A stretch of 46,225 nt of DNA from Bordetella parapertussis (GTDB taxonomy: Bacteria > Pseudomonadota > Gammaproteobacteria > Burkholderiales > Burkholderiaceae_D): assembly GCA_945866125.1 (NCBI GenBank), contig CAMBFZ010000027.1:1-46225 (forward strand), written 5' to 3'. The position numbers and the translations under genes are program-made. Of this stretch, positions 34,286 to 43,402 are shown one piece after another (position 1 is the first letter of the stretch; every line of letters starts with the position of its first letter). Under the pieces are notes generated by a model. That model saw nothing but the letters and a program-made list of their open reading frames with translations, did no database searches and had not been told where the DNA came from.

Positions 34286-34526
34286 TTTTTTCTTAATTAT
34301 CTGGATAGGTGAATTTAAGGGCGCAGGTAAAAATTTATTAAAAGAAAATTAAATTCTCAAACTGAGATCACTACGGTCCTGCCATAAGAATAATGATCGA
34401 TATTTTAGTAGCTTAAGAGATAAGGTCTTCTCCGCCGTTTAAAACTGTTAGAGGTCGAGGCTGTGCAGCTTGGATAGCTTGATATTGCAATGCTTATTTA
34501 ATCGAAAAAATTCCACAAAGACTATT

Positions 34527-35267
34527 TTATTTATTATTTATAAACACCATCTGCTTCAAATTTTTGATGAACCCAATCTGATCAGAAATAGAAATAATTT
34601 TTCCAGTCAGTAAATACATGTCAAGTAAAACACGTAATGGGGGGTAATCTGCGTCGTCGAATACAATGATCGAATTTTTTCGACAGTACTGGATCACGTT
34701 TAGTAAATCCGCCTCTGCAACATCAACCCCATGACCACCATCAATAATAAATAGATCAACTTCTTTTATTTTTTTCGCGATTAATGGAAATGCGAGCAAT
34801 GAATTGGCATTAATTAATTCTATTCGCGAACCAAATATTCTTTTTAAATATTGAAAGCATAAAGGAGTATATTTATGAACGCATATATCGATACAAGTAA
34901 GCTGTAATTTTGGGTTAGAGATTAATAAAAGTAGAGCGCTATGACCAGCATTAAATCCAATTTCGACAACGCTGTCATGCATTACAGCCATCATTGAAAA
35001 AAGTCTTCGCTTTGGCAAAAATTCAGGCAATAAATTATCTAGCTCGGTATCATGATGATTATAAAATAGATTACCTTCTAATGCCTCACCAGTTGACTTT
35101 ACGATCTTATTTAGCTCGAATAAATGAACCTTGTACTCTTCATAAAATGGCTCATATTCAGGATTTGTAAAATTCATTACAAATTCAAGTCGACTACTTA
35201 ATGATAAGTTGATATTTGCGGGTAAGCTCGCTAAGCTCGGCTCATCGCCACTATAATTTAGATTCAT
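34527..35267 (-). CDS. Class I SAM-dependent methyltransferase
   Basis: 246 residues. SAM-binding motif I is VVEIGFNAGHSALLLL (about 95-110), followed by TCIDI with the ribose-binding acidic residue, and DLFIIDGGHG (about 170-180), typical of the Methyltransf_24 type found in glycan clusters. It probably methylates a sugar hydroxyl; the substrate is unknown. The region is AT-rich compared with its neighbours. Gaps of 84 bp to the upstream GT41 gene and 240 bp to the downstream gene leave room for separate promoters. Confidence 0.82.
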   Translation of the reverse strand: MNLNYSGDEPSLASLPANINLSLSSRLEFVMNFTNPEYEPFYEEYKVHLFELNKIVKSTGEALEGNLFYNHHDTELDNLLPEFLPKRRLFSMMAVMHDSVVEIGFNAGHSALLLLISNPKLQLTCIDICVHKYTPLCFQYLKRIFGSRIELINANSLLAFPLIAKKIKEVDLFIIDGGHGVDVAEADLLNVIQYCRKNSIIVFDDADYPPLRVLLDMYLLTGKIISISDQIGFIKNLKQMVFINNK

Positions 35268-35351
35268 TTAAATTTTTTCCATATTTTTTTAATAAAATTT
35301 CTCAACTAATTAGATGTCGGCTAAAGTTTGTAAAATTCTTAAATATCCAAC

Positions 35352-37601
35352 TTAAAAACTAGAATTAATCGAATGGAGTAACTCGGTAAAACTTGCCGCT
35401 TGTTTTTTTTCATCAATACGATCACATTCAAAATGAGTATTCATAAGCTTTTTTTCTGAAAGTTCACCACTATCAACAATCGCCTGCGCAGTCTGCCGGT
35501 AAGATTCCAAGCTAGTCGTACTCCACTCGGTCCTTTCGATGTCATTTAATAAACTCGACGCCACCCGACTTGCAAAGCTGCCACCCCGCATGGTCACGAC
35601 GGGGGCGCCGGCGAACAGGGCATCGCTCGCCGTTGTATGCCCGTTATAAGGGAAAGTGTCCAAAAATACGTCGACATGACGATAGCGGGCAAGGTGATCT
35701 TCGACTCGCGGCACACGCCCGGCAAAGACCAGACGCTTTGGGTCGACATCATAGAAAGCGGCGCTTTTCAACAGATTATTTTGCGCATCTTCGTTAAGCT
35801 TCATGAGCCATAACACGCTATTTTTATTTTCACGCAACAAATCCATCCAGGTTGAAAAAACAGGCGGGTTTATTTTGTAGTCATGATTAAAACTACAAAA
35901 TACCGCGCCCTGTTCTGGCAAACCAAATGCGGATTTAGAGGGCACCGAATCTGCCGGCCGGACCGCGGTGTCACGCGGCAAATAGCAATGTGGCAGATAG
36001 AGAATTTTTTCCCGGTAGTAATGCTGAGATTCCTCTGGGATTGTGATTTTGTCTGCGATCAAATAGTCAACGTAAGGAACATTCAAACCACCCGGAAAGC
36101 CAAGATAGGTGGCCTGCGCCGGCGCCGGCCGGTGAGACAAAATATCAAGCCGAGAGCCAGAGGTATAGCCGGACAAATCAATAGCGACATCGATTTCCAT
36201 GGCCCGCATTAATTTTGCTATTTCCTTGGGAGTCTTGTCGACACAATCCAGGTAATGATCAAACGCATTGCGATAGCGCTTGTAGAGTTCACTATTGTCC
36301 CGAATACCCACAGAGATACCGACCGTTTCAAGCTGTGACTTGTCGAGATTTTCAATCATACCGATCAGTAAATATCCAACCGGATGCTCTCTGAAATCGG
36401 CTGAAATAAATGCGACACGTTTTTTTCGATGGCGATAAACCTCACCGTGCCACAAAAGCTCTTTGGCCTGCGCGAAGCGATGCTGTCCAAATATTTCTGC
36501 GCAATGTAGATTGTCCTCGGCAGAATCTGACATCGCCATTAGCGCAAAGGGGTTGCACACTCGCTTACCGGCGCGAACACCATCAGTTATTCGTTGCTTA
36601 TTTTTTTCGAAATCAGTCCAGTCACAACAATGCAAGCGTGCCAGCGCATGCAGGCCCTCGGCATATTCGTAGTCGGGATTGATATCGAGAAGAGTCTTAA
36701 AAACCGATGCGGCGACCGAATTTTGTTTAAATTCGGTGAGGATATAACCCTTGTTATTGAGCGACTTTTGGTCCTGCGGCGAAATTGCTAAGCCCGCATC
36801 GATAGTCTGAAGCGCTTCAAGGTGCCGATTCATGCTGTGCAACAGCGTAGCCTTGTTATTGTAAGCCTCCATATAGCCGGGATTGAGCGCGAGCGCTTGA
36901 TCAAACGTCTCCAGCGCCGACTCGAAGAGTGCCAGCGATTGCAGCGTACTGGCCAGTGCGTAATAGCCTTGCGCATTTGTTGGTGCACTGTGAACGGCTT
37001 GAGTAAGTAAGGTCAATGCAAGATCATGATGCCCCTGCTTGCCCGCTATGACTCCCATGGAATACAGCGCAATAAAATCCGTGGGATCGAGCGTTAATAT
37101 TTTTTCAAACAGCGCAGAGGCTTCATCAAGCTTACCCTCGCTCTGCAAATTGATTGCCTTGGTATTAAGCTCAGCATACTTGCTCGACAATGGCGCAGAG
37201 GGCGGTAGTGGGTCGCTGGCTGCCGCTAGCAAGATCTGCCGTTGTTCTTTCGCATTGGGAAAATTTGCATCGATACGCAGTGTCGCATCGATATCGGCAA
37301 GTGCCTCTTTGGTTTTGCCAAGCTTTAGATAAATCATTGAGCGTGCGAAATAGGCTTGGGTAAATTGCTTATTTGCTGCAATGGCGCGATTGGCATAGCT
37401 TAACGCCGCCGCATTTTTGCCGTCATTAGATTCAATGGCAGCGAGTGAGTACAGCGCGAAAAAATTATCCGGCTGCATTTTTAATATCTGCAGAAACAGA
37501 ACGCTCGCCTTTTTAGCGTCGCCACTATTTTGTAGCTCAATCGCCTTTATCAGCTTGTCATGAATTTGCGAGTTAGTTGATTTCACTACGTGCATTCCCA
37601 T
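35352..37601 (-). CDS. TPR protein with O-GlcNAc-transferase-type (GT41) catalytic domain
   Basis: 749 residues. About eight tetratricopeptide repeats fill residues 10-310 in two blocks, split by a Pro/Ser linker near 130. The catalytic region follows: DFREHP with His406 (OGT His498), IDLSGYTSGSR (475-484), RPAPAQATYLGFPG (491-504), FNHDYKINP with Lys576 (OGT Lys842, UDP binding) and YNGHTTASDAL (652-662). All are intact, so an active cytoplasmic protein glycosyltransferase is expected. OGT uses UDP-GlcNAc to modify Ser/Thr; related bacterial enzymes can use other UDP-sugars. The gene starts 27 bp after tolC on the strand of the type I secretion operon. The Thr-rich giant protein encoded in that operon is the obvious candidate target (inference). 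Confidence 0.92.
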   Translation of the reverse strand: MGMHVVKSTNSQIHDKLIKAIELQNSGDAKKASVLFLQILKMQPDNFFALYSLAAIESNDGKNAAALSYANRAIAANKQFTQAYFARSMIYLKLGKTKEALADIDATLRIDANFPNAKEQRQILLAAASDPLPPSAPLSSKYAELNTKAINLQSEGKLDEASALFEKILTLDPTDFIALYSMGVIAGKQGHHDLALTLLTQAVHSAPTNAQGYYALASTLQSLALFESALETFDQALALNPGYMEAYNNKATLLHSMNRHLEALQTIDAGLAISPQDQKSLNNKGYILTEFKQNSVAASVFKTLLDINPDYEYAEGLHALARLHCCDWTDFEKNKQRITDGVRAGKRVCNPFALMAMSDSAEDNLHCAEIFGQHRFAQAKELLWHGEVYRHRKKRVAFISADFREHPVGYLLIGMIENLDKSQLETVGISVGIRDNSELYKRYRNAFDHYLDCVDKTPKEIAKLMRAMEIDVAIDLSGYTSGSRLDILSHRPAPAQATYLGFPGGLNVPYVDYLIADKITIPEESQHYYREKILYLPHCYLPRDTAVRPADSVPSKSAFGLPEQGAVFCSFNHDYKINPPVFSTWMDLLRENKNSVLWLMKLNEDAQNNLLKSAAFYDVDPKRLVFAGRVPRVEDHLARYRHVDVFLDTFPYNGHTTASDALFAGAPVVTMRGGSFASRVASSLLNDIERTEWSTTSLESYRQTAQAIVDSGELSEKKLMNTHFECDRIDEKKQAASFTELLHSINSSF

Positions 37602-37628
37602 TAATAATTAAACCGGTGATTTATGGGA

Positions 37629-39080
37629 TTATTGGCCGGCTTCTGAACCATTACGGCTGGCAGTTATCAAACCCGCATTCCCCAACACCACCGCGTACCC
37701 CGTCATCCCATCAAATAGTGCCGTGACATATCCCGATTGCAAGCTAAATTGCTCTGCTTCGATCGCCAGCAATTCAAACAAAGAGCGACGCCCCAATGCT
37801 GTCCACTGCAGAAAAAAATCTTTACGCACCCGGTCACTCACCTCCAGCAAACTGACATAGTCTTCTGCGCGCCGTAGATCTGAGCTCGCTTTCGCGTAAC
37901 GTTCTAAATAATCCGCATCGATTTGCCGGCGGGCTTGTTCTATTTTTTCTGCACTTGCATTGGCCCGCTCCAACGCCGCCCGCTCATTAGACCGGAGGAT
38001 ATTGCCATCGTATAAAGGCGCAGTAATCGAGAGCGACACCACATTGGCATACTCGCTGGTCACCCCGAGATTCACCGGCCCGTAGGACGCGCCAAGCTGC
38101 ACTTGCGGTTTTCTCGATGCGCTGATCTGATCAAGGGCGCGCCGCTGTTGCTGATAATCTGACTCCAGCGCCACCAACTGCGGATGCTGCTGAATCGCGG
38201 CACGAATAGCGTCCAGATCAGGTTGCATTAAAAGATGCGGCCCGATGCCCTCGCAGCGCAGGCTGGCGTCGTCACCAGCCAGCCGCTCGAGCTGGATGCG
38301 AATTTCGCGCACTTTGCTGCGCGTGGTCTCGCGCGTGGACTCGGCTTGCAAAAGCCGGGAACGCGCCTGCAACTGCTCGCCCGATCGACCCGGGTCGGCG
38401 TTGGTCACCTTTACCAGCATGTCTACAAGCTTTTGCACATTGAGCAAATACTCTTGATTGACCGCCAGCAGCGCACGCTGCTTGGTCAGCCCAAGGCAAA
38501 GGCTTGTGACTTCCACGGCCACTTGTTGCGACTGGAGCTGATAACGTGCGCTGGTGCTACCTAATGCAGACTCCCGGCCTTTTATCTGCGCGTCGATTTT
38601 GCCCCAGTCATAGACGGGTATCGTCGCAGCGACCGTGACACCAGGATTGCCTAACAGGCGATTGCTCGACACCGTGGCGGTGCTGGTGTAACGCGATTGC
38701 GCGGTGGCGCTCACCTGCGGCAAACGGGCACCGCGGGCTGCCACAATGTCTTCGTTCGCAGCATCGATATTGAATCGCGCTTCTCTCATGACCGGGCTAT
38801 TGTCGAGCGCGGTCTGAATCAGGTTTTGTAGCTGACGCTGCGAGGCAATGACGCGTTCGCTTTGGGCCAGATTCGAAAATTCACGCAGCACTTTGAGCTC
38901 AGTGCGGGGCATCTCGTCGGGAATGCTTTCGCTGCGCGCAGCGCTGCTGATGAGCGCAAACAGAGCGCTGATGCTGATGCTGAAAATTCGGCTAAGGCTC
39001 AGCACACGCTGGCCAGTACCAGTCTGCGCGCGGTGTTCTATCGCCGCGCTTGGGCTAGCCAACGCACACTCAACGCTCAC
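37629..39080 (-). CDS. TolC-family outer-membrane channel of the type I secretion system
   Basis: 483 residues from a GTG start that overlaps the end of the HlyD gene by 11 bp. A signal peptide follows a short polar leader (hydrophobic part FSISISALFALISSAARSE). Two outer-efflux-protein repeats with long coiled-coil helices are seen: NLIQTALDNSPVMREARFNIDAA near 85-107 and ISITAPLYDGNILRSNERAALERANA in the second half. It should trimerise and form the periplasmic tunnel and outer-membrane pore for the giant proteins. It is the last of three export genes. Confidence 0.92.
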   Translation of the reverse strand: MSVECALASPSAAIEHRAQTGTGQRVLSLSRIFSISISALFALISSAARSESIPDEMPRTELKVLREFSNLAQSERVIASQRQLQNLIQTALDNSPVMREARFNIDAANEDIVAARGARLPQVSATAQSRYTSTATVSSNRLLGNPGVTVAATIPVYDWGKIDAQIKGRESALGSTSARYQLQSQQVAVEVTSLCLGLTKQRALLAVNQEYLLNVQKLVDMLVKVTNADPGRSGEQLQARSRLLQAESTRETTRSKVREIRIQLERLAGDDASLRCEGIGPHLLMQPDLDAIRAAIQQHPQLVALESDYQQQRRALDQISASRKPQVQLGASYGPVNLGVTSEYANVVSLSITAPLYDGNILRSNERAALERANASAEKIEQARRQIDADYLERYAKASSDLRRAEDYVSLLEVSDRVRKDFFLQWTALGRRSLFELLAIEAEQFSLQSGYVTALFDGMTGYAVVLGNAGLITASRNGSEAGQ

Positions 39081-40350
39081 GGAAGGCTTCCTTGGCTCTG
39101 TTTAACGGCTTCAGCAAGTACTGCATGATGGTTTTTTCGCCGGTCTTGATCTGCGCGGTGGCTAGCATGCCGGGGATCATTTGAATATTTTTTTGTTCGG
39201 GCTTGTCGCGCTTTAATTCGGCGCGGATCATCACGCGGTAATACCCGCTCTCGGTACCTTCGGTCGGACGCGGCTCATCCCGAAAGGTGTCGGGGCTAAC
39301 CATCTCAACAACACCATCAAGCTCACCAAATACTTGCGAATCATAGGCACTCAATTTTATCGACACCGGCAAACCCGGATGAATATGGGCGACGTCTTTC
39401 GGATTAAGCTTTGCCTCTAATAAGAGTCGGGCATCCATTGGCACGATGTCCATGATGGGTGCCGATGGCGAGACGGCGCTACCCACCGTGCTCATGCGAA
39501 TATTTTTGACGATGCCGTTGACGGGTGCGCGAAGGATCGTGCGTTGCAAGGTATCGAGCCGGGCATGCAGGTTGGGCTTGAGTTGGGCAAGCTCGGATTC
39601 GGTCTTGACGAGCTCTGAATTCGCATCGGCCTTGTAGCGATTTTGTCGCTCGATGATTTGCTGATTAAGATCGTTTTCCTGGCGCTTGAGTCTCGATAAT
39701 TCAACCAAGGAAAACAAGCCTTGCTCGGCTAGTTTTTCGGAGATGCCGATTTCAGTGGCGATGAGCTGCTGACTTTTTTTCAGCGAGCTGACCGATTCGT
39801 CCAGCACTTTTTTGCGGGCTTGATAGGCCCGGGTTTCGCTGTTAACCAGCGCCGCCAAACCGCGCACCTCAGCGGGAAATTCCAGCGGTGTTCCATACGC
39901 TTCAGCACGCGCGCGCGCAGCGGTGGCCTTCAAGGCCATGTCGCGCGATAGTCCCTCTTTGTATTGGGATTCATAACGGGTGGGCTCGAGCCTGACTAGC
40001 GGCTGTCCTTTTTCCACCGTTGCGCCTTCGCTCACCATCAATTCACCCAGCAAGCCGCCCTCCAGGCTTGTGACAACCTGCTCCCGGCCAGACGGAATAA
40101 TGCGGGCTTCGGCCGTGGTGACTTCATCTACCTTGGCAATGCTGGCCCAGACCAGTGCAATGGTGGTTAGGATCAGCATCAGATAAATAAGCGCGGATGA
40201 CGCCGGCGTCGCCTGCGCTTGCAAGGCTTCGCTCACATCGCGCAGGTAGGCGAGGTCTTCGTTTCGAAGCTTGGGTTTTTTATGGCCGGGCCGAAGCAGC
40301 GTCATCAAATTCCACGGCGATATCTTATCCAGATCGTGGCGCGACTTCAT
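39070..40350 (-). CDS. HlyD-family membrane fusion protein of the type I secretion system
   Basis: 426 residues. A cytoplasmic N-terminus of about 50 residues is followed by one membrane helix (SALIYLMLILTTIALVWASI). Next come the lipoyl-like half-motif (GREQVVTSLEGGLLGELMV), a long coiled coil (about 150-280) and the second half-motif with the family signature near the end (GYYRVMIRAEL...MIPGMLATAQIKTGEKTIMQYLLKPL). It links the ABC transporter to TolC. Its ATG overlaps the TGA of the ABC gene (ATGA). Confidence 0.94.
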   Translation of the reverse strand: MKSRHDLDKISPWNLMTLLRPGHKKPKLRNEDLAYLRDVSEALQAQATPASSALIYLMLILTTIALVWASIAKVDEVTTAEARIIPSGREQVVTSLEGGLLGELMVSEGATVEKGQPLVRLEPTRYESQYKEGLSRDMALKATAARARAEAYGTPLEFPAEVRGLAALVNSETRAYQARKKVLDESVSSLKKSQQLIATEIGISEKLAEQGLFSLVELSRLKRQENDLNQQIIERQNRYKADANSELVKTESELAQLKPNLHARLDTLQRTILRAPVNGIVKNIRMSTVGSAVSPSAPIMDIVPMDARLLLEAKLNPKDVAHIHPGLPVSIKLSAYDSQVFGELDGVVEMVSPDTFRDEPRPTEGTESGYYRVMIRAELKRDKPEQKNIQMIPGMLATAQIKTGEKTIMQYLLKPLNRAKEAFRER

Positions 40351-42554
40351 CAGTGCCCTCCCAGATCGTTGGAGGTGTCACGGCTGATGGCCGATGAGCC
40401 GGCAAGCATGGCCAGGATTTGTTCTTTAGGACCATCTGCAACAAGCTTCTGATTGTCCATCACCACAACGCGATCAACCACAGACAACAACGACGGCCGG
40501 TGCGTGACGATGATGACGGTACGACCTTCGACAATTTTTTCCAGGCGTTTGGTAAACAAGGCTTCGGTCTGCATGTCCATGGCGCTGGTGGGTTCGTCCA
40601 TGAGTAAAATTTTGGGACGAGTAATCAGCGCGCGCGCCAGTGCAACAAGCTGCCGCTGTCCACCGGACAAGCCAAGCCCCATGGCGCCGATGGGCATGTC
40701 ATAACCCATGGGATGGGCGTCGGCGATTTTGTCGAGCCCGGTCATGGCGACGACTTCTAAAAAGGCGTCCATGCTGGCTGAGGGCCGACCGAGAAAAATA
40801 TTTTCTCGCAGCGTGCCGCGAAAGAGACGTAAATCTTGTGTGACATAGCCCACCTGACTGCGGAAATCTTCCGGATCCAGCTGACGGATATCGATGCCAT
40901 CAATCTTGACCTGCCCTTCGATGGGCTGATACAGCGCTGCAATCATCCGCAGCAAGGTGGATTTGCCGCTGCCGATTTTGCCGACAAAGGCAACGCGTTC
41001 GCCGGCCTTGATGTTCAGGCTGACTTCACGCAGAGCCGGTGGTGAACTTTGTCCACTGATTGATGGGTAAGCAAAACTCAGTTTGTGAATGTCGATGTCG
41101 CCTTCGAAGCGCGTCTTTTGCAAATAAGACCGCGTGGGATCGCGCTCAACGGGCAAACTCATGAGTTCATTGAGCCCACCAAGCGCGGTTTTGGCTGTCT
41201 GATAGCGCGTGGCCAATCCAACAAAGGCACCCACCGGGCCGATGGCACGGCCAGCAAACATCACCGCCCCCACCAGTGCGCCTGCGGTGATCTCACCGGC
41301 GTGCACCAGATAGGTTCCCCACACCAGCAAGATCACCGTTTGGGCTTGCTGCACCAATGAAAAAAACGTCATGACGATGTTAGAAAGAATGCGGTAGCGC
41401 ATTCCCGAATAAGCGGTTGCGGCGTTCAGTTCTTCATAGCGTTTGGTCATGATGCCAGCGGCACCCGTTACGCGCAGGGTTTCGATTCCTTCGATGGATT
41501 CGATCAGCACGCCATACATCTGGGCCTGATCCCGGTAGGTCTCCAGCATTAAACGGTGCAAAGGAAACTGCACAATCAGCGCCGTTAAAATTACCAGCGG
41601 AATAGTCACCATCGGCACCAGCGCCAGTGGGCCGGCGACGGAGTAGATCATAAAGATAAACAAGATCGCAAAGGGCAGATCGGTAATGACGGCAAGACTC
41701 GCTGAGGTACCAAAATCCCGCACGGTTTCAAACTGTCTGACCTGATGCGCAAACACACCCGATGAAGGCGGCGTGTGCTCGAGCCGGAGCCCGAGCGCCT
41801 GCCGAAACAAGGCAGAGGCCAAGGTGATGTCACTTTTACGCGCGGCCAGGTCAACCAGATAGTCGCGCAGGTGACGTGCGCCGGCTTCAAAGAGCATCGC
41901 CACAGTGACACCGGCGACCAGCGCCCACAGAGTGGAATACGCTTTGAGGGGAATGACCCGGTCATACACGTGGATGGCAAACAGGCCAGCCAGTGTCGAG
42001 AGAACATTGATCAGAATCGACGCGATGATGCTGTCGTAATAATAGCGGCGGTAATGCCAGACGGTGCGCCAGAGCCAGTTGGAACCGGAGGGTGCTTCGT
42101 CAGATTCGCCACCGGCGGCGCCTGCTTTGGGCAAGAGCTTAAAGAGTAAGCAGTGGCCTTCGTAGCGTGCATAAAGTTCAGCGGCGTCAATAACGCGGGG
42201 TACGGCATTGATGCCAGGCTCAAGCACTTCAAACTGCAGCGGCAGGCCACGGCGCGAAGGCAGTACGCGCAACAACACCAATGCCCGCGCGTCTTTTTCT
42301 AATAAGACGATGGGCATTAATTCGTTGACAAACGTGGCGGGGTCGCGCTTGGTGAGTTTGACGTTGAAGCCGGCGGCCTGCATGGCACGAATACCATGCT
42401 CCACTGACAAACGATCCATGCTGGGCAAGCCAGCCAAAAAAGACACGGCAGATTTTTCGATGCCGTAGCTGTTACAGACCCACAACAGGGTCTGTAACAA
42501 GCTATCTGTCTCTGCCAGGCTCGCTTGGTACGGCGGGCGGCCAGGATGGTTCAT
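40350..42554 (-). CDS. Type I secretion ABC transporter with C39-like N-terminal domain (LapB-type)
   Basis: 734 residues. An N-terminal C39-peptidase-like domain (about 1-140) has no convincing catalytic Cys-His pair, so it probably binds but does not cut the substrate. A six-helix ABC membrane domain (about 165-450) precedes the ATPase: Walker A GKIGSGKST (525-533), signature LSGGQ (629-633), Walker B LLMDEPT (650-656) and switch His in VTHRPS. Such transporters export large adhesins with C-terminal signals. The gene starts 14 bp after the second giant gene, with a GAGGAA Shine-Dalgarno just before that stop codon, so transporter and substrate are co-expressed. Confidence 0.94.
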   Translation of the reverse strand: MNHPGRPPYQASLAETDSLLQTLLWVCNSYGIEKSAVSFLAGLPSMDRLSVEHGIRAMQAAGFNVKLTKRDPATFVNELMPIVLLEKDARALVLLRVLPSRRGLPLQFEVLEPGINAVPRVIDAAELYARYEGHCLLFKLLPKAGAAGGESDEAPSGSNWLWRTVWHYRRYYYDSIIASILINVLSTLAGLFAIHVYDRVIPLKAYSTLWALVAGVTVAMLFEAGARHLRDYLVDLAARKSDITLASALFRQALGLRLEHTPPSSGVFAHQVRQFETVRDFGTSASLAVITDLPFAILFIFMIYSVAGPLALVPMVTIPLVILTALIVQFPLHRLMLETYRDQAQMYGVLIESIEGIETLRVTGAAGIMTKRYEELNAATAYSGMRYRILSNIVMTFFSLVQQAQTVILLVWGTYLVHAGEITAGALVGAVMFAGRAIGPVGAFVGLATRYQTAKTALGGLNELMSLPVERDPTRSYLQKTRFEGDIDIHKLSFAYPSISGQSSPPALREVSLNIKAGERVAFVGKIGSGKSTLLRMIAALYQPIEGQVKIDGIDIRQLDPEDFRSQVGYVTQDLRLFRGTLRENIFLGRPSASMDAFLEVVAMTGLDKIADAHPMGYDMPIGAMGLGLSGGQRQLVALARALITRPKILLMDEPTSAMDMQTEALFTKRLEKIVEGRTVIIVTHRPSLLSVVDRVVVMDNQKLVADGPKEQILAMLAGSSAISRDTSNDLGGH

Positions 42555-42568
42555 GTGTGACTAATTCC

Positions 42569-43402
42569 TCAGACGATGATCGTGTGGATCTTGTCGTTGA
42601 CGAGTAGCTGCGCGTTGTCGTTGACGTAGACCATATACGATTCACCGCCATCACTGGTGCTACCAGCCAGACTCCAGCCAGAGCCGGCGTTGGACAAGAC
42701 CACCGTGTCGCCGGCACCACCATCAATGGTCACTTGCGAGGTGCCGCTGATAACGTCCGCTTCACCAAAGGTCAGCACGTCAGCCAACTTGACTTGCAGA
42801 GTATCGCTGGCCCCACCCACTGCGGCGAGGTTGACTTTGGTCAGATGCCCGGCGGTCTCGGCGATCGCTGCCAAATCAAACACGCGATTACCCGACTGGT
42901 CGACACTAAACCAGACGTCGCCCATGGTGTGGGTGACGCCGTCGGTGGTAGTAAAGCTACCCATCAGGCCGAGCAAGTTACCGTTGTTCATCTCGGTGGA
43001 GGCTGTCGCGTTGAGTGACAGCGAGGCGATGCCAGCGTCAGACAGTGACGCAAGCTCACCGGTATCCGAGATGCCGTCGCTGTCTTTGTCGGTCCAGACC
43101 AGCAGCTGGCTAAACGCGGCGTCTTTGGCATCAATAACACCATCGAGGTTGCTGTCTATGGCGCTGAGAGCGACGTAACCATCGGCGGCTTTGCTACCGT
43201 TGGCCAGCACGGTTCCCTCACCAAACAACTCGCCACCATTATTGATGATGCCATCGCGGTTGATGTCTCTTACCAGCAGGCCATCGGTGCGGGAGACCCA
43301 GCCGGTTTTCTCGACCACGCCATCATTGTTGACGTCGAAGATGACGCCGTTTTGCGCAGACAGGGTTTGAATGCCGTTGCCGTCTAGGTCGAGAACCAGC
43401 GG
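42569..43402 (-). repeat. C-terminal export/calcium domain, copy 2 of the inverted duplicated segment
   Basis: This segment matches 21755-22594 in opposite orientation. It is two codons shorter (AGSGW against AGAGAGW). The two copies are about 20 kb apart and flank the glycan genes and the export genes. Confidence 0.9.
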
